Positions 18,525-29,153 of a stretch of DNA of 64,000 bases are shown here, piece by piece (position 1 is the first letter of the stretch; every line of letters begins with the position of its first letter). Made by a program: the position numbers and the translations under genes. Location of the stretch: NCBI RefSeq assembly GCF_023716865.1, contig NZ_CP092417.1, forward strand, positions 3,512,001 to 3,576,000, given 5' to 3'. The stretch comes from Endozoicomonas sp. SCSIO W0465 (GTDB lineage Bacteria > Pseudomonadota > Gammaproteobacteria > Pseudomonadales > Endozoicomonadaceae). The notes under the pieces were generated by a model. That model did not search any database. It was not told the DNA's origin and saw nothing but the letters and a program-made list of their open reading frames with translations.

Positions 18525-18552
18525 CCAGCCTATTTGTGGGCTGGCCTTCTTT
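18525..18552 (+). terminator. Rho-independent terminator after SCP2 gene
   Basis: CCAGCC (18525-18530) pairs with GGCTGG (18539-18544), followed by a pyrimidine-rich CCTTCTTT tract. It lies 55 bp after the SCP2 stop. Confidence 0.65.
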
Positions 18553-18667
18553 GTATGATCATAGCAACGACACTCAACCAATATTGCCGATAAGAGATAT
18601 TGATAACATAGGTACGAAGTTTCGTTTATTTTTTAAATAGCAAATAATATGATTGGATAATATTGCG

Positions 18668-19501
18668 TCATATAAAAATGTCCACCAGCTTTCTCGCTAT
18701 GGTAAATTCTAGAGGTAGTTCTGGTGGGTTATCCCGATGAAACCAACCAGCAAAGCAGAGTTCCTCGTCTTCAAGAACCAGCTCACCACTTTTGTATTCG
18801 GCATGGAACCCCATCATTAATGAATGAGAAAAAGGCCAGCTCTGGCTGAAACAGTAATGAAGATTGCTCAGTTTGAGGCCTGTTTCTTCCAGTACTTCTC
18901 GATGAACGGCCTCTTCAGCACTCTCTCCGGGCTCAACAAAACCGGCCACCAGCGTGTGCATGGTTGACGCCTTACCGTGGCGATGATGTTGGACCAGAAG
19001 CATTTCATCCCCCCTTGTCACCAGAACAATGACACAAGGAGAAATCCTGGGATAAGCATGGTGTCCACAGTTAAGACAAACCATGGCCCACTCTCCCTCT
19101 TTTTCCCCGGTATGCTGTCCACAACAGCCACAAAAGGCATGTTCTCTGCGCGAGGTCAGGATTTGCAGAGCATGACTAAGGAAGCTGTAGACCGTTGAGT
19201 CTGACACAGATAGTAATGCTCTGACACTAACTGTATCCGCTTCAATAGTGAGACTTGAGAGCTCAACAATCCCGACTGACTTTCCATGAAGATAACCCGT
19301 GACTATAGGCACTTGTTTGATTGCCGGTTCAAACCTCTTGAGACAGTACCAAAGGAAGTTTGCTTCAGGGTTTTCTCCATTAAGAACAATTTGCCCTTCA
19401 AAAAGTATCAGCCAACACTGGGCATTCAGTTCAGGTTGCAGGCCTTGCAAAGGCAAATAGTTCACTTCACATACATTAGTAAGATCATGGTTCAGTTCCA
19501 A
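18668..19501 (-). CDS. nudC: NADH pyrophosphatase / RNA deNADding hydrolase NudC
   Basis: A 277-aa Nudix protein. An N-terminal domain (1-120) is followed by a four-Cys zinc ribbon (CGCCG and CLNCG, about residues 123-146), then the Nudix box of form GX5EX7REVLEETGL (about 186-208). The NudC-specific SQSWPFSHS motif follows. The enzyme cleaves NAD(H) and removes NAD caps from RNA 5' ends. It sits just downstream of dnaQ on the same strand. Confidence 0.94.
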   Translation of the reverse strand: MELNHDLTNVCEVNYLPLQGLQPELNAQCWLILFEGQIVLNGENPEANFLWYCLKRFEPAIKQVPIVTGYLHGKSVGIVELSSLTIEADTVSVRALLSVSDSTVYSFLSHALQILTSRREHAFCGCCGQHTGEKEGEWAMVCLNCGHHAYPRISPCVIVLVTRGDEMLLVQHHRHGKASTMHTLVAGFVEPGESAEEAVHREVLEETGLKLSNLHYCFSQSWPFSHSLMMGFHAEYKSGELVLEDEELCFAGWFHRDNPPELPLEFTIARKLVDIFI

Positions 19502-19510
19502 GGCAGACTC

Positions 19511-20227
19511 CTAGTCGTTAGCAAGCCAGAGGCAGTTGCCCGATTTTTTTTGAATCTGTTCCAGTTTGTTTTGATGGTTCTGCAACTCATTATCACTGGC
19601 AGAGATCACGCGAAGTTCAGCCCTGCCGGGAGCCAGTCGCCGAATAGCACTGCCCTCCCCTTCCGAATCACCGGCATTATCATCACTGCCACTCAGCGAA
19701 AGTGCCGTCTGCCCCCCTGTCATCGCAAGATAGACTTCTGCCAGAATCTCAGAGTCCAGCAGCGCACCGTGCAGGGTTCGGGAAGAGTTATCTATAAAGT
19801 AGCGCTTACATAAAGCGTCCAGGTTGTTCTTCTGGCCAGGGTGTTTTTTCCGGGCCAGTGCCAATGTGTCAAGAACTCCGCAGCACTCTTCTACATTGGG
19901 GAAACCACGACGCAGCAGCGAAAATTCGTGGTTGATAAAACCAACATCGAACGCTGCATTATGAATAACCAGCTCAGCCCCGCGGATAAAATCCAGGAAT
20001 TCATCGGCAATAGCACTGAAGATCGGCTTATCTACCAGAGACTCATTGGTAATGCCGTGGACGTTGATTGCTTCCTGCTCAATCACCCGCTGCGGATTGA
20101 TATAGACATGGTAATGATTGCCGGTCAACTTCCGGTCAATCATCTCCACACAGCCTATTTCAATAACTCTATGGCCTTGTTTAGGGTCAATACCGGTGGT
20201 TTCTGTATCAAGAATTATCTGTCGCAT
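19511..20227 (-). CDS. dnaQ: DNA polymerase III epsilon subunit (3'-5' proofreading exonuclease)
   Basis: A 238-aa DEDDh exonuclease: ExoI LDTETTG (Asp7, Glu9), ExoII HNAAFDVGFI, ExoIII HGALLDSEILAEVY. The C-terminal tail (about 180-238) is the region that contacts the alpha subunit; it includes an acidic Gly/Ser-rich linker. It proofreads for the replicative polymerase. It is transcribed with rnhA and the methyltransferase gene, unlike E. coli where dnaQ and rnhA are divergent. Confidence 0.95.
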   Translation of the reverse strand: MRQIILDTETTGIDPKQGHRVIEIGCVEMIDRKLTGNHYHVYINPQRVIEQEAINVHGITNESLVDKPIFSAIADEFLDFIRGAELVIHNAAFDVGFINHEFSLLRRGFPNVEECCGVLDTLALARKKHPGQKNNLDALCKRYFIDNSSRTLHGALLDSEILAEVYLAMTGGQTALSLSGSDDNAGDSEGEGSAIRRLAPGRAELRVISASDNELQNHQNKLEQIQKKSGNCLWLAND

Positions 20228-20264
20228 GGGTTAACTGTTCTCAAATCTTTGCCAGAGAGGATGT

Positions 20265-20705
20265 CTACTTTTTGCAGGCTTCCGCTCCCTTACAGGCCAA
20301 CTGGTCAGCAATTTCATTTTCCCGATGACCGGCATGGCCTTTGATCCATCGCCAATCGATATCATGGCGCTGATTCTGTTCATCCAGCTGTTGCCAGAGA
20401 TCCTGATTCTTAACGGGCTTACCGGCAGCTGTTTTCCAGTTTTTCCGTTTCCAGCCTGCCATCCATTCCGTGATTCCCTTGCGAACATATTGAGAATCGG
20501 TAGTAAGAATGATGGAGCAGGGTCGTTTCAGCGCTTTAAGCCCTTCAATCGCTGCCCTCAGTTCCATCCGGTTATTCGTCGTTTCAGGGTCACTGCCAAA
20601 AAGCGTTTTCTCTACTTTACCGTAACGGAGTAACACACCCCAACCTCCCGGGCCGGGGTTGCCTTTACAGGCACCATCGGTAAAAATTTCAACGGTCTGA
20701 CTCAA
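20265..20705 (-). CDS. rnhA: Ribonuclease HI
   Basis: A 146-aa RNase H. The DEDD residues are all visible: Asp10 in FTDGACKGNPGPGG, Glu in RMELRA, Asp in TTDSQY and Asp in NEIADQLA. The basic handle region (GWKRKNWKTA) used by proteobacterial RNase HI for RNA-DNA hybrid binding is present. It degrades RNA in hybrids. Its start overlaps the end of the upstream methyltransferase gene by 17 bp. Confidence 0.96.
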   Translation of the reverse strand: MSQTVEIFTDGACKGNPGPGGWGVLLRYGKVEKTLFGSDPETTNNRMELRAAIEGLKALKRPCSIILTTDSQYVRKGITEWMAGWKRKNWKTAAGKPVKNQDLWQQLDEQNQRHDIDWRWIKGHAGHRENEIADQLACKGAEACKK

Positions 20706-21516
20706 AAGAACTCCAGTCTCTGTTTGCTTTCACGGTACTGGTGGTTCTACCAGCACTTGGTCGGGTCAATGGCTGACCGACAACCCCCCTGCGCACGTCA
20801 GACCACACCTTTCTTACAGGTGTCAGCCCCGGGGTTTCACGGGTGGCAATCATCATATAAAAACCACCAACCGGTAGCTGAAGCTGTTCCAGCCTTTCTT
20901 CAATAAGGTCACCACGCAAGCCGGTAAAGAAGCGTTTCAGCGGTTGTACATAACTGCCATAAACGATTCTCTCAACTCTGAAATTGAGCAGCACAAGCCA
21001 GTCTTTCAACCTGGACGTCGAAATAAAGTGAGCATCCCTGAGAAGACGACGCTGAACTGGTACACACCACCGTGCAATATTAGTCATGCTGTAGGGGTTG
21101 AAGCCAATAATGACCAGTTTGCCGTCCGGGATAATGGTATTTGCTGCCTCACTCAACAAACGATGAGGACTATCCGCAATCTCCAGCGTGTGTTGCAGCA
21201 GAACAAGGTCAAGACTTCCCGGTGAAACTGGCCAGTAATGGGGATCAGCCATCACCTGTGGCCTTGGACAATCGGTAAGATAGCTGGAACCGAGGATAAA
21301 CTGTCTTCTTACCGGGCTGCTGAACATCAAGTCTCGATGCCAGGATGCCGAATATTGTCCTGCATGGAAACCAAAGATGGTACCTAACTCCCGTTCCAGC
21401 AGGCTTTTTTCATAGTCAACCAGTAACCTTCCTGAGTCAGTATCCAACCAGTGGCGCAAGTCTCCAATACGGTCACAGAGACTGCTTTTGATCCTTTTCC
21501 GAAATCGTCGAATCAT
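20689..21516 (-). CDS. Class I SAM-dependent methyltransferase (YafS-like)
   Basis: A 275-aa protein with a methyltransferase fold around residues 40-170: the SPGSLDLVLLQHTLEIADSP and IIPDGKLVIIGFNPYS blocks are typical of methyltransferase type 11, although the GxGxG motif I is degenerate. The position between gloB and rnhA matches E. coli yafS. Substrate unknown. The gene overlaps rnhA and probably leads the operon methyltransferase-rnhA-dnaQ-nudC. The 260 bp between it and gloB is a divergent promoter region with no further gene. Confidence 0.85.
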   Translation of the reverse strand: MIRRFRKRIKSSLCDRIGDLRHWLDTDSGRLLVDYEKSLLERELGTIFGFHAGQYSASWHRDLMFSSPVRRQFILGSSYLTDCPRPQVMADPHYWPVSPGSLDLVLLQHTLEIADSPHRLLSEAANTIIPDGKLVIIGFNPYSMTNIARWCVPVQRRLLRDAHFISTSRLKDWLVLLNFRVERIVYGSYVQPLKRFFTGLRGDLIEERLEQLQLPVGGFYMMIATRETPGLTPVRKVWSDVRRGVVGQPLTRPSAGRTTSTVKANRDWSSFESDR

Positions 21517-21775
21517 GCAAATTATTGTACCAATAAACAGTCAATACTTGTTTCAGACCTGATCTATGAACCCCTCAGGCACTTTTCATCATCAGTCCTC
21601 TTCATGTTAACCTCCTTATCGCCGAGTTTATACAGAAAAAATTATTCTATGCCATCAGCAGGCGTCGGCTATAACATCTTCACCTGCCCCATGCAGGCTC
21701 TCAACTATGACTATTACTCCCCGTGCAGTAAATCAATGATGATCACAGGGATGTATGTAAAGGACAGGTAGCGTG

Positions 21776-22558
21776 ATGCTTATTATATCTCCCATACCCG
21801 CATTTAATGATAACTACATCTGGATGTTTCACTCGCCGGATAGCAAGAATGCATTTGTCGTTGATCCGGGTGATGCCCAACCAGTTGAAGAGGTACTGAA
21901 CCGTCATGGACTCAACCTGGCTGGCATTCTCATTACTCACCACCACTTTGATCATACCGGCGGAATCGGTGAACTGACCCGCAACAGAAATATTCCGGTT
22001 TACGGCCCTGATAACCAGAGCATTAAGGGAATCACTCACACCCTGCATGATAATGATACGATCGAACTCAGTGGCTGCCATTTTAACATTCTTGCTACGC
22101 CTGGCCACACTCTGGATCATATTGCTTACTTTACGGATTCTGGCGCCGATAAAAATCCAGCACTCTTTTGTGGAGACACTCTATTTGTTGGTGGTTGCGG
22201 CCGATTATTTGAAGGGACGGCTGAACAAATGTATAGCAGTCTGTCACGTCTGGCTTCACTACCTGACAACACACGGATTTATTGTGCCCATGAATACACT
22301 CAGGCAAATTTGAAATTTGCCCGGGCAGTGGAGCCAAATAACCAGAAGCTACAGGAACAAGTTATGCAAGTTGCTGAGCTATGCTCTGAAAATCGGCCTA
22401 CTGTGCCCTCAACACTAAGACAGGAACTGAACACAAATCCATTTTTGAGATCAGACCAACCGGAAGTCATTCAAGCCGCCTCTGACAGGGATCCGTCCTC
22501 AAATGCCAGCCCAGTTGACGTTCTAAGGGTAATCCGAGCATGGAAGGATAATTTTTGA
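21776..22558 (+). CDS. gloB: Hydroxyacylglutathione hydrolase (glyoxalase II)
   Basis: A 260-aa metallo-beta-lactamase-fold enzyme. The binuclear metal motif THHHFDHTGG lies near residue 52, later ligands appear in ATPGHTLDH, CGDTLF and CAHEYT, and the glyoxalase II C-terminal domain (about 165-260) is present. It hydrolyses S-lactoylglutathione to D-lactate and glutathione in methylglyoxal detoxification. GTG at 21773 and ATG at 21776 are both possible, with AGGACAGG upstream; the ATG is preferred. Confidence 0.93.
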   Translation: MLIISPIPAFNDNYIWMFHSPDSKNAFVVDPGDAQPVEEVLNRHGLNLAGILITHHHFDHTGGIGELTRNRNIPVYGPDNQSIKGITHTLHDNDTIELSGCHFNILATPGHTLDHIAYFTDSGADKNPALFCGDTLFVGGCGRLFEGTAEQMYSSLSRLASLPDNTRIYCAHEYTQANLKFARAVEPNNQKLQEQVMQVAELCSENRPTVPSTLRQELNTNPFLRSDQPEVIQAASDRDPSSNASPVDVLRVIRAWKDNF

Positions 22559-22600
22559 TAGTGGTAAAATAATGAACTGATAATACCCAGAACCCAATAT

Positions 22601-24218
22601 ATGACCAAAGCCCCCTACTTAAAAGGCCAGCGATTTACTTTTGGCCCGACAGCACCCCGACGGACTCTGCCGACGCTGGCCTTTTCACTGTTTCTGACTG
22701 GTTGCCATCTGGTGAGTACATCGCCCTCTTCCTCGGCATCAACCATCAAGAAGGAAACAGCACCTTCTGTTGAAAAGCTGCAGGTAAAAAAACCAGAGAA
22801 GATAACCCCGGTAAAAAAAGCCCCTGTTGTGGTAGACGACCTGTGGATTCGGATTCAGTCAGGCCTGGCAATGGATCTTGACCAGAATGACCCGAGAATT
22901 CAGGCCGAACTGGACTGGTATAAGCATAACAAATTCTATTTCAGCCAGATTTCCAAACGATCAGAGCCTTATCTCTATTTCATCGTCAAAGAAGCCGAGG
23001 CAAGAAATGTCCCCCTGGAACTGGCATTGATGCCGATTGTGGAGAGTAGCTTTGACCCTTTCGCATACTCTCATGCAGGCGCTTCAGGACTCTGGCAGTT
23101 TATGCCTGAAACGGGTGAACACTATGGCCTCGATCAGAACTGGTGGTATGACGGTCGCCGGGATGTTGTCCACTCTACCCGTGCAGCTCTGGACTACATG
23201 CAAAGCCTGTACAATATGTTTGGGGACTGGGAGCTGGCTCTGGCAGCCTTTAATTCTGGCCCCGGCCGGGTACAGCGGGCTGTTCGAAAAAACAAAAATC
23301 TCGGTAAATCCACACGCTTCTGGGCGCTTGATCTTCCCAGTGAAACGACTGCCTATGTGCCAAAACTGATTGCCCTCGGTAAAGTGGTTCGCAATCCATC
23401 AAAATTTGGTGTCCAGTTGGACAAAATACCGAATAAGCCCTATTTCGACAAAGTACATACCGGTAGTCAGCTGGATATGGCCAAAGCATCGAAACTGTCG
23501 GGTGTTGAACTGGAAGAACTCTACCGACTGAACCCCGGACTGAACCGCTGGTCAACGCCCCCCGAAGGTCCTCACCACCTGGTCGTACCAGTGACTCATG
23601 CCGAGCATTTCCGAACTCAGCTGGCCAGCCTGCCACCAGAGAAGCGAGTACAATGGCATCGCTATACAGTAAAATCCGGGGATACTCTGGGCTCTATTGC
23701 CATGAAATACCAAACCAGTGTGAATGTGATTACTGAGGCCAATAACCTCAGCAGCACCCTCATTCGTATTGGTCAGGGTTTGATAATCCCGGTAGCTGCC
23801 AAAACGGCGGAAAGTTACACACTCAGTGCCAGCCAGCGTCTTGCAGCAAAAACAGAATCGTTCTGTGAATGGTCGTTACAAAGTTGAGTATCTGGTAAAG
23901 GCTGGCGACAGCTTCTGGACCATTGCCCGGAAGTACAATGTGGGTGTTAACGAGCTGGCCCGTTGGAATAACCTGTCTCCCAGGGACACTCTGCAAGTTA
24001 ATCAGAAGCTGGTTGTCTGGAAGAAACAAGGCTCTCAAAATGCGGTAGTGCGGAAGGTACATTATAAAGTTCGTTCCGGTGACTCTCTGGCCAAAATTGC
24101 GTCAAAATTTAATGTGAATGTTAACCAAATCAGGGACTGGAACAGTGATATGAGTGACAAATACATTCACCCCGGCCAGCAGGTCACATTATTTGTCAAT
24201 GTAACACGCAGCTTCTGA
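22601..24218 (+). pseudogene. mltD: Membrane-bound lytic murein transglycosylase D, frame broken in an A5 tract
   Basis: The first frame (22601-23887) codes a lipoprotein signal (FSLFLTGC lipobox), a GH23 lytic transglycosylase domain with catalytic Glu in IVESSFDPFAYSHAGASGLWQF (Glu about residue 147), and one LysM repeat. Two more LysM repeats (AGDSFWTIARKYNV and SGDSLAKIASKFNV) continue in the +1 frame to 24218. Dropping one A from the run of five at 23848-23852 joins them into a 538-aa, three-LysM MltD. It would cleave peptidoglycan to anhydromuropeptides at the outer membrane. It may be a real frameshift, a slippage switch or a sequencing error. The shortened 428-aa product would keep the catalytic domain and one LysM. 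Confidence 0.85.
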
Positions 24219-24233
24219 AACAAGCCCGGCCCA

Positions 24234-24275
24234 CCTTCCCGCAGATGCTATTCTCATAGATTTTCTGCCGGAAGG
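24234..24275 (+). promoter_or_regulatory. Hairpin covering the ribosome-binding site of the first yejA-like gene
   Basis: CCTTCCCGCAGA (24234-24245) and TCTGCCGGAAGG (24264-24275) pair with one mismatch. The 3' arm contains GGAAGG, the likely Shine-Dalgarno for the TTG start at 24285. It may work as the terminator of mltD, as a translation switch, or both. The group II intron begins 51 bp downstream. Confidence 0.45.
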
Positions 24276-24326
24276 TTCGGATCGTTGATCATCCTGAAAA
24301 GACAACAGTGCATCGTTATTTTCTTG

Positions 24327-26257
24327 GTACGCCCGGCATGGGCATGAACTGATGGGGTGAAAGTCCCCTGTGGGAGAACCTACATCTGACTGGCGGTAAA
24401 GACGCCTGCTGATGACAACCACTAGCTTAAGGCAAGTGCAGTCCCGCGAGGGGCTGTGCGGAGGCAGTCTGAGTGCAAAGGTGCGAGCCGACGTACAGAA
24501 ATCGCATATAAGGCTGAGTCTCTGGGCGAGTGAGCCAAGGATCACAAAGCCCTATGGTTCGTGAGACACGGTAAATGCGGCGGTTGTGCACTGAAAGTTC
24601 ATGTCCTTATCCGGGGAGATCTGTTCAACATGCGATTGGTAATTCCCAGTTCTCAGCCACTGGTTACAACAGGCTCGGCGAACAGGTCTCATCATCCTGT
24701 TCGAGCAAACCCGATGGCAACCAATAGCGCCAGCAGAGGTAACTCCGCGTGGTGATTGGACAGAAGTCAGCAGAGGCCATAGTAGCTGTACGACAGAAGC
24801 CATTAACGGATGGGAAGTCGTTAGCGAAGGGCCGAACATCGACGACAAAGAGGAGACTGATTCCCTCAAGGCGATGCAGCCGTCCGGCGACTCACCGTAC
24901 TTGGCGACAGAATCTTTAACCAGCTTTGAACCATGATCTACTAAATTGCGTACTTGAACCGGCTAATCTGGCAAGTGCATGGAAACAGGTCAAAAGCAAC
25001 AAGGGTGCTCCGGGTATTGATGGAGTCACTATTGAAGCTTATCCAGACTTTGCCAAACAGCATTGGCCTTCAGTGCGTCAAGCCTTATTGGACGGAACCT
25101 ACCAGCCATCACCCGTGCGCCGACATGTTATAGAAAAGCCGGACGGCGGTGAGCGTTTGCTGGGAATCCCTACCGTGATGGATAGGGTCATACAGCAGGC
25201 CATTGTGCAGGTGCTGACCCCTGTCTTTGATCCGGGTTTCTCTCCAAACAGCTTCGGCTACCGACCGGGACGGTCAGCACACGACGGAGTCCGTCAGGTT
25301 AAGCAGTTGATCAACCGGGGGCTTCATTACGCTGTTGACGTTGATCTGAGTAAATTCTTTGATACGGTTAATCACGACGTTTTGATGTCGAGGGTCTCCC
25401 GTAAGGTCCGCGACAAACGCCTTCTGAAACTGATTGGTAGCTACCTGCGCTCCGGTGTCATGATTGAGGGCAATGTCTACCCGACCAGGGTTGGCATGCC
25501 ACAGGGTGGGCCTTTATCACCCTTGCTGTCTAATGTGGTCCTCGACGAACTCGACAAGGAGCTTGAATATCGGGGTCATTGCTTTGCAAGATACTGTGAT
25601 GATTTTGTGATTCTCGTCAAAAGTCAGCGTGCAGGGGATCGGGTGATGCACAGCATTACCCAATTCATTGAACGCAAATTGAAACTGAAGATTAACTCCC
25701 GGAAAAGTAAAGTTGTGAAAGCAACAGAAAGCGAATTCCTGAGTTTCACCTTCACAGGGAAGAAAGTTCGCTGGGCCCAGAAGTGTCTGGACCGATTCAA
25801 ATACCGGATACTCAAGTTGACCAGTCGTCGCTGGGGTGTCTCAATGCAACATCGGTTACGCAAATTGGCACAATATATCCGGGGTTGGATGGGGTATTTC
25901 CGGTTATCGGAATATCACCGACCAATTCCCCTGCTGGATCAATGGATACGTCGGCGAATCCGTTGCTGCTTTCTGAAGCAATGGCGCAAGCCGAAAACCC
26001 GTTTTAAGAATCTGGTCAGGTTAGGCGTTGATAAAATTAACGCCGCCAAGATCGCAGCCAGCAGCAAAGGGTATTACCGTCTGAGTAAAACCTATGCGGT
26101 ACAACAGGCACTGAATAACAGTTACCTCGCGAAAATTGGGCTTGTTTCATTGAAAGACTTATGGATCAGGTTTCACCATCATCGTTGAACCGCCCGGTGC
26201 GGACCCGCATGCCGGGTGCTGTGGGGAGGGCTGGAGAAAGACCGGCCCTTACCCGAT
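24327..26257 (+). mobile_element. Group II intron
   Basis: About 1931 bp. The 5' end is placed at GTACGCCCGGC, and the 3' end at TTACCCGAT, a common group II terminus. Both ends agree with in-frame rejoining of the host gene. Structured RNA fills 24327-24925, the maturase ORF occupies 24926-26188, and a domain V-like hairpin (GAACCGCCCGG with CCGGGTGC, about 26187-26222) plus a short domain VI hairpin follow. It lies on the same strand as its host gene, as needed for splicing. Boundaries are inferred to within a few bases. Confidence 0.85.
24926..26188 (+). CDS. ltrA: Group II intron reverse transcriptase/maturase
   Basis: A 420-aa intron-encoded protein. RT motifs are in order: KSNKGAPGIDG near the start, SFGYRPGRSAHDG, DVDLSKFFDTVNHD, MPQGGPLSPLLSN and ARYCDDFVIL (YCDD where most have YADD). 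The maturase X domain follows (about 290-400; YIRGWMGYFRL). No HNH endonuclease domain follows, so mobility would rely on replication-fork or other target-primed routes. The TTG at 24926 is the first start in the frame. It helps splicing and reverse splicing of its intron. Confidence 0.92.
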   Translation: MNHDLLNCVLEPANLASAWKQVKSNKGAPGIDGVTIEAYPDFAKQHWPSVRQALLDGTYQPSPVRRHVIEKPDGGERLLGIPTVMDRVIQQAIVQVLTPVFDPGFSPNSFGYRPGRSAHDGVRQVKQLINRGLHYAVDVDLSKFFDTVNHDVLMSRVSRKVRDKRLLKLIGSYLRSGVMIEGNVYPTRVGMPQGGPLSPLLSNVVLDELDKELEYRGHCFARYCDDFVILVKSQRAGDRVMHSITQFIERKLKLKINSRKSKVVKATESEFLSFTFTGKKVRWAQKCLDRFKYRILKLTSRRWGVSMQHRLRKLAQYIRGWMGYFRLSEYHRPIPLLDQWIRRRIRCCFLKQWRKPKTRFKNLVRLGVDKINAAKIAASSKGYYRLSKTYAVQQALNNSYLAKIGLVSLKDLWIRFHHHR

Positions 26258-27744
26258 TTCATTGTCAGCAACAACCTGTTGGCAATGGATGAGGAAGATA
26301 CATGGCGACACGCCCTGACCCTGTTCGGCGATCCGAAATACCCTGCTGATTTTTATGCTTTTGATTACACGAATCCGCAAGCGCCCAGGCAAGGCCATTT
26401 AAGGCTGGCGATACATGGTACCTTTGATACTTTAAATGCCTACAACGGTAAGGGGGTTCCCCCATCGAGTGTATCATCTATGCCAAAATACGGTTTCAGT
26501 GAGTTGAACGAAACGCTAATGGTAAGCTCGGCCAGCGCCAATGGCCCTATGGATGAACAGGATTCTGTGTATGCACTGATTGCCGAATCCGTAAAATACT
26601 CTCGAAAAAACAATCGACTGGAATTCAAACTTAATAAAGGAGCTAAATTTAATGATGATCACCCCATTACCAGCAGAGATGTTGTTTTTTCATTCAATAC
26701 ACTGACATCACTGCCTTATGGGCGTTTCAGCGGTATGGACAGGTATATAGAGAGTATTGAAACACCGACTCCCAACCATCTTGTATTCAAATTGAAACCA
26801 CCCTATCCAATAATGTTTCCTCTGCAACTTGCTGAGCTACCCGTACTTCCTGAACACTTCTGGCAAGACCGTGATTTTCATAAAACAATATTGATAGCAC
26901 CACTGTCCAGCGGTCCCTACAAAATAAGCCGAGTAGTACCTGGCAAGTTAATCGAAATGGAAAGGGTAAACGATTACTGGGGTAAAGATCTCCCGGTAAA
27001 CCGGGGAAAACATAACTTCGATAAAGTGTCTCTGCACTTTTACCACGATATCCAGATGGCATTTGAGTCGTTTAAAAGTGGACATACTGATGCATATCTC
27101 GAAGTACAATCGAAAAACTGGGCAACCGGCTATCACTTTGAAGCAGTAAATAAAGGGTTGATCATTCGCCGTGAAATCCCCCACCGCATGTCCTATGGCG
27201 CAAGAACGTATGTGTTCAACATAAGAAAACCGTATTTTCAGGACCGTAGAGTCCGTGAGGCAATCAGCCTGATGCATGACTGGAACTGGATTTCCAAAGC
27301 GATATTTCATAACGCCTATACCCGAACCCAAAGCTACTTCCCTCATTCACCTCCACCTGCACTCACCCTACCCTCTCCCGCTGAACGTCAATTGCTGAAG
27401 CCGTTTTCAGACAGACTCCCAGAGAAACTCTTTACCCAGCCCTTTACTTTTCCGGCAACAAAAGGAGACGGGAATATCAAGGACAGCAAAAAGCAGGCAT
27501 TAACCCTGCTCAATCAGGCAGGATGGGAATTACAACAGGGTAAGTTGATCAATAAGATAACCCGGCAGCCCATGAAGCTGATATTTATCTAGTTCTCGTC
27601 CAAAAACACAACCAATTGAAAACTGTAGATTTTATCCTGAAAAATTAAGTGGAGCCCTACTGCTATCTGGCGACTAAACTTCCCAAGAGCAAGAAACATA
27701 AGGGATTGCCAAAAACAGAGGACTCCAAATGCGCAAAAAACGCA

Positions 27745-27903
27745 GGCTCTTTTCGGGTTACAGACTGCTCTGCAATGAAAATTGGCCAAAGGCCTTGATA
27801 TACAATGCCTTCAGGAAACTGCTGGCTAAATATTGCCAAGCCCTGCCACAGGAGGATTCCAGCCTGATTTATGAAATCAGCAGTCTGCAATACGAAAAGA
27901 GCC
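27745..27903. mobile_element. 159-bp MITE with GGCTCT ends (family 2, copy 1)
   Basis: Ends GGCTCTTTTCG and CGAAAAGAGCC, with a longer imperfect repeat reaching CAGACTGCT. An 8-bp target duplication AAAACGCA flanks it (27737-27744 and 27904-27911). It is inserted five codons into the ISNCY-like transposase gene. It shares the internal ACTGCTCTGCA(A/G)TGAAAATTGG block with the copy at 40800. Confidence 0.87.
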
Positions 27904-28993
27904 AAAACGCAACCCGCAGTGTAGTATGGAACTCCATTACGTACCTCATGAAATCTGCTCCCAGCTTTCCGGTATCTCGCAATGGCTTGACGCCCATCCA
28001 CAGTTCAATGACTGGATTTATGAGGACTTAAGTTCTGGTGATAAACAGAACACTGGGCGGAACGGACTATCAGCAGAATCCGTTCTTCGTGCGGCACTCC
28101 TGAAACAGTATTTGAATTGTGATTATGACTACTTGTCGTTTGTTTTGATGGACTCCATGCTCTTTCGAGACTTTTGTCGCCTCGAACCAAACCAGCGCCC
28201 CAGTCGCTCCAGTTTGCATGGGCTCATCAGCCTTCTTACTGCATCTACATGGGAACGGATTAATAACTGTCAGCTAATGACCGCTAAAGATCAGGGTATT
28301 GAAAAAGGGCGCACTGTGGCTATTGACAGCACAGTCACCGAATCGGATATCAAACCTCCTTGCGACAGTGATCTTTTAGCCAGTTCCGTTAAAGAAATTT
28401 GTCGGCTGCTGGAACGGGGACAAACACTGACAGCGACACCGCTTTATGAATATACCCATCACAACCGAGCCGTAAAAGATGCGGCCAGAAAATGCATCTA
28501 CGCTGGCAAAGAAGAGCGGCATCAGCATTATAAAAAACTGCTGCAGTTGACCCGAAAATCCCGGAAGGTACTTATCGAAGCTACTGTCACGCTAGCAAAC
28601 GCCCGTCAGCAGGGGCAGTGTCTCCTGGCTGATGATGCCGACAAGTGGCAGGCCGATGTGGATCACCTGTTACCCCTGGTGGATGCAATAGTCTCCCAGA
28701 CAGAGCGCAGGGTCTTTAAGGGTGAAAAGGTGCCAGCCCAGGAAAAAGTGGTTAGCCTGTATGAACCCCATACGGATATCATCGTAAAAGACAGGCGGCA
28801 AGTACAGTATGGCCATAAACTGAACCTGGTTCAGGGAAAAAGTCGATTGATCCTGGACCTGGTTATTGAGGAAGGTAACCCAGCGGATTCGGACCAATTC
28901 ATTCCGATGATGGAAAGACAAAAAGAAATTTATGGTCGTGTACCTCGCCAGACAAGCGGTGACGGCGGATACGCGTGTCGCGCTAATTTGGAA

Positions 28994-29153
28994 GGCTCTT
29001 GTAGGATTTCAGACTGCTACTGGGTTGAACATTGCTGAAGCCCTTTATCTACAAAGGTTGTCAGCATATTGTCCGGTAATGTTGCCCAATCCTTGTTTTT
29101 CGTGACCTACAGTCAGTTTTCACTGTAGAGCAGTTCGTAATCAAAATAGAGCC
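28994..29153. mobile_element. 160-bp MITE with GGCTCT ends (family 2, copy 2)
   Basis: Ends GGCTCTTGTAGGATTTCAGACTGCT and, on the other strand, GGCTCTATTTTGATTACGAACTGCT. The 8-bp duplication ATTTGGAA is at 28986-28993 and 29154-29161. It interrupts the catalytic half of the ISNCY-like transposase. It lies in the opposite orientation to copy 1, judged by which end carries the TGAAAA(T/C)TG block. Confidence 0.87.

Noticed and set aside
24926..26188. Reverse transcriptase as a retron or diversity-generating element
   Set aside because: The X/maturase domain, the structured 5' RNA, domain V and exact in-frame rejoining of the host gene identify a group II intron; no msr/msd or variable repeat is present.
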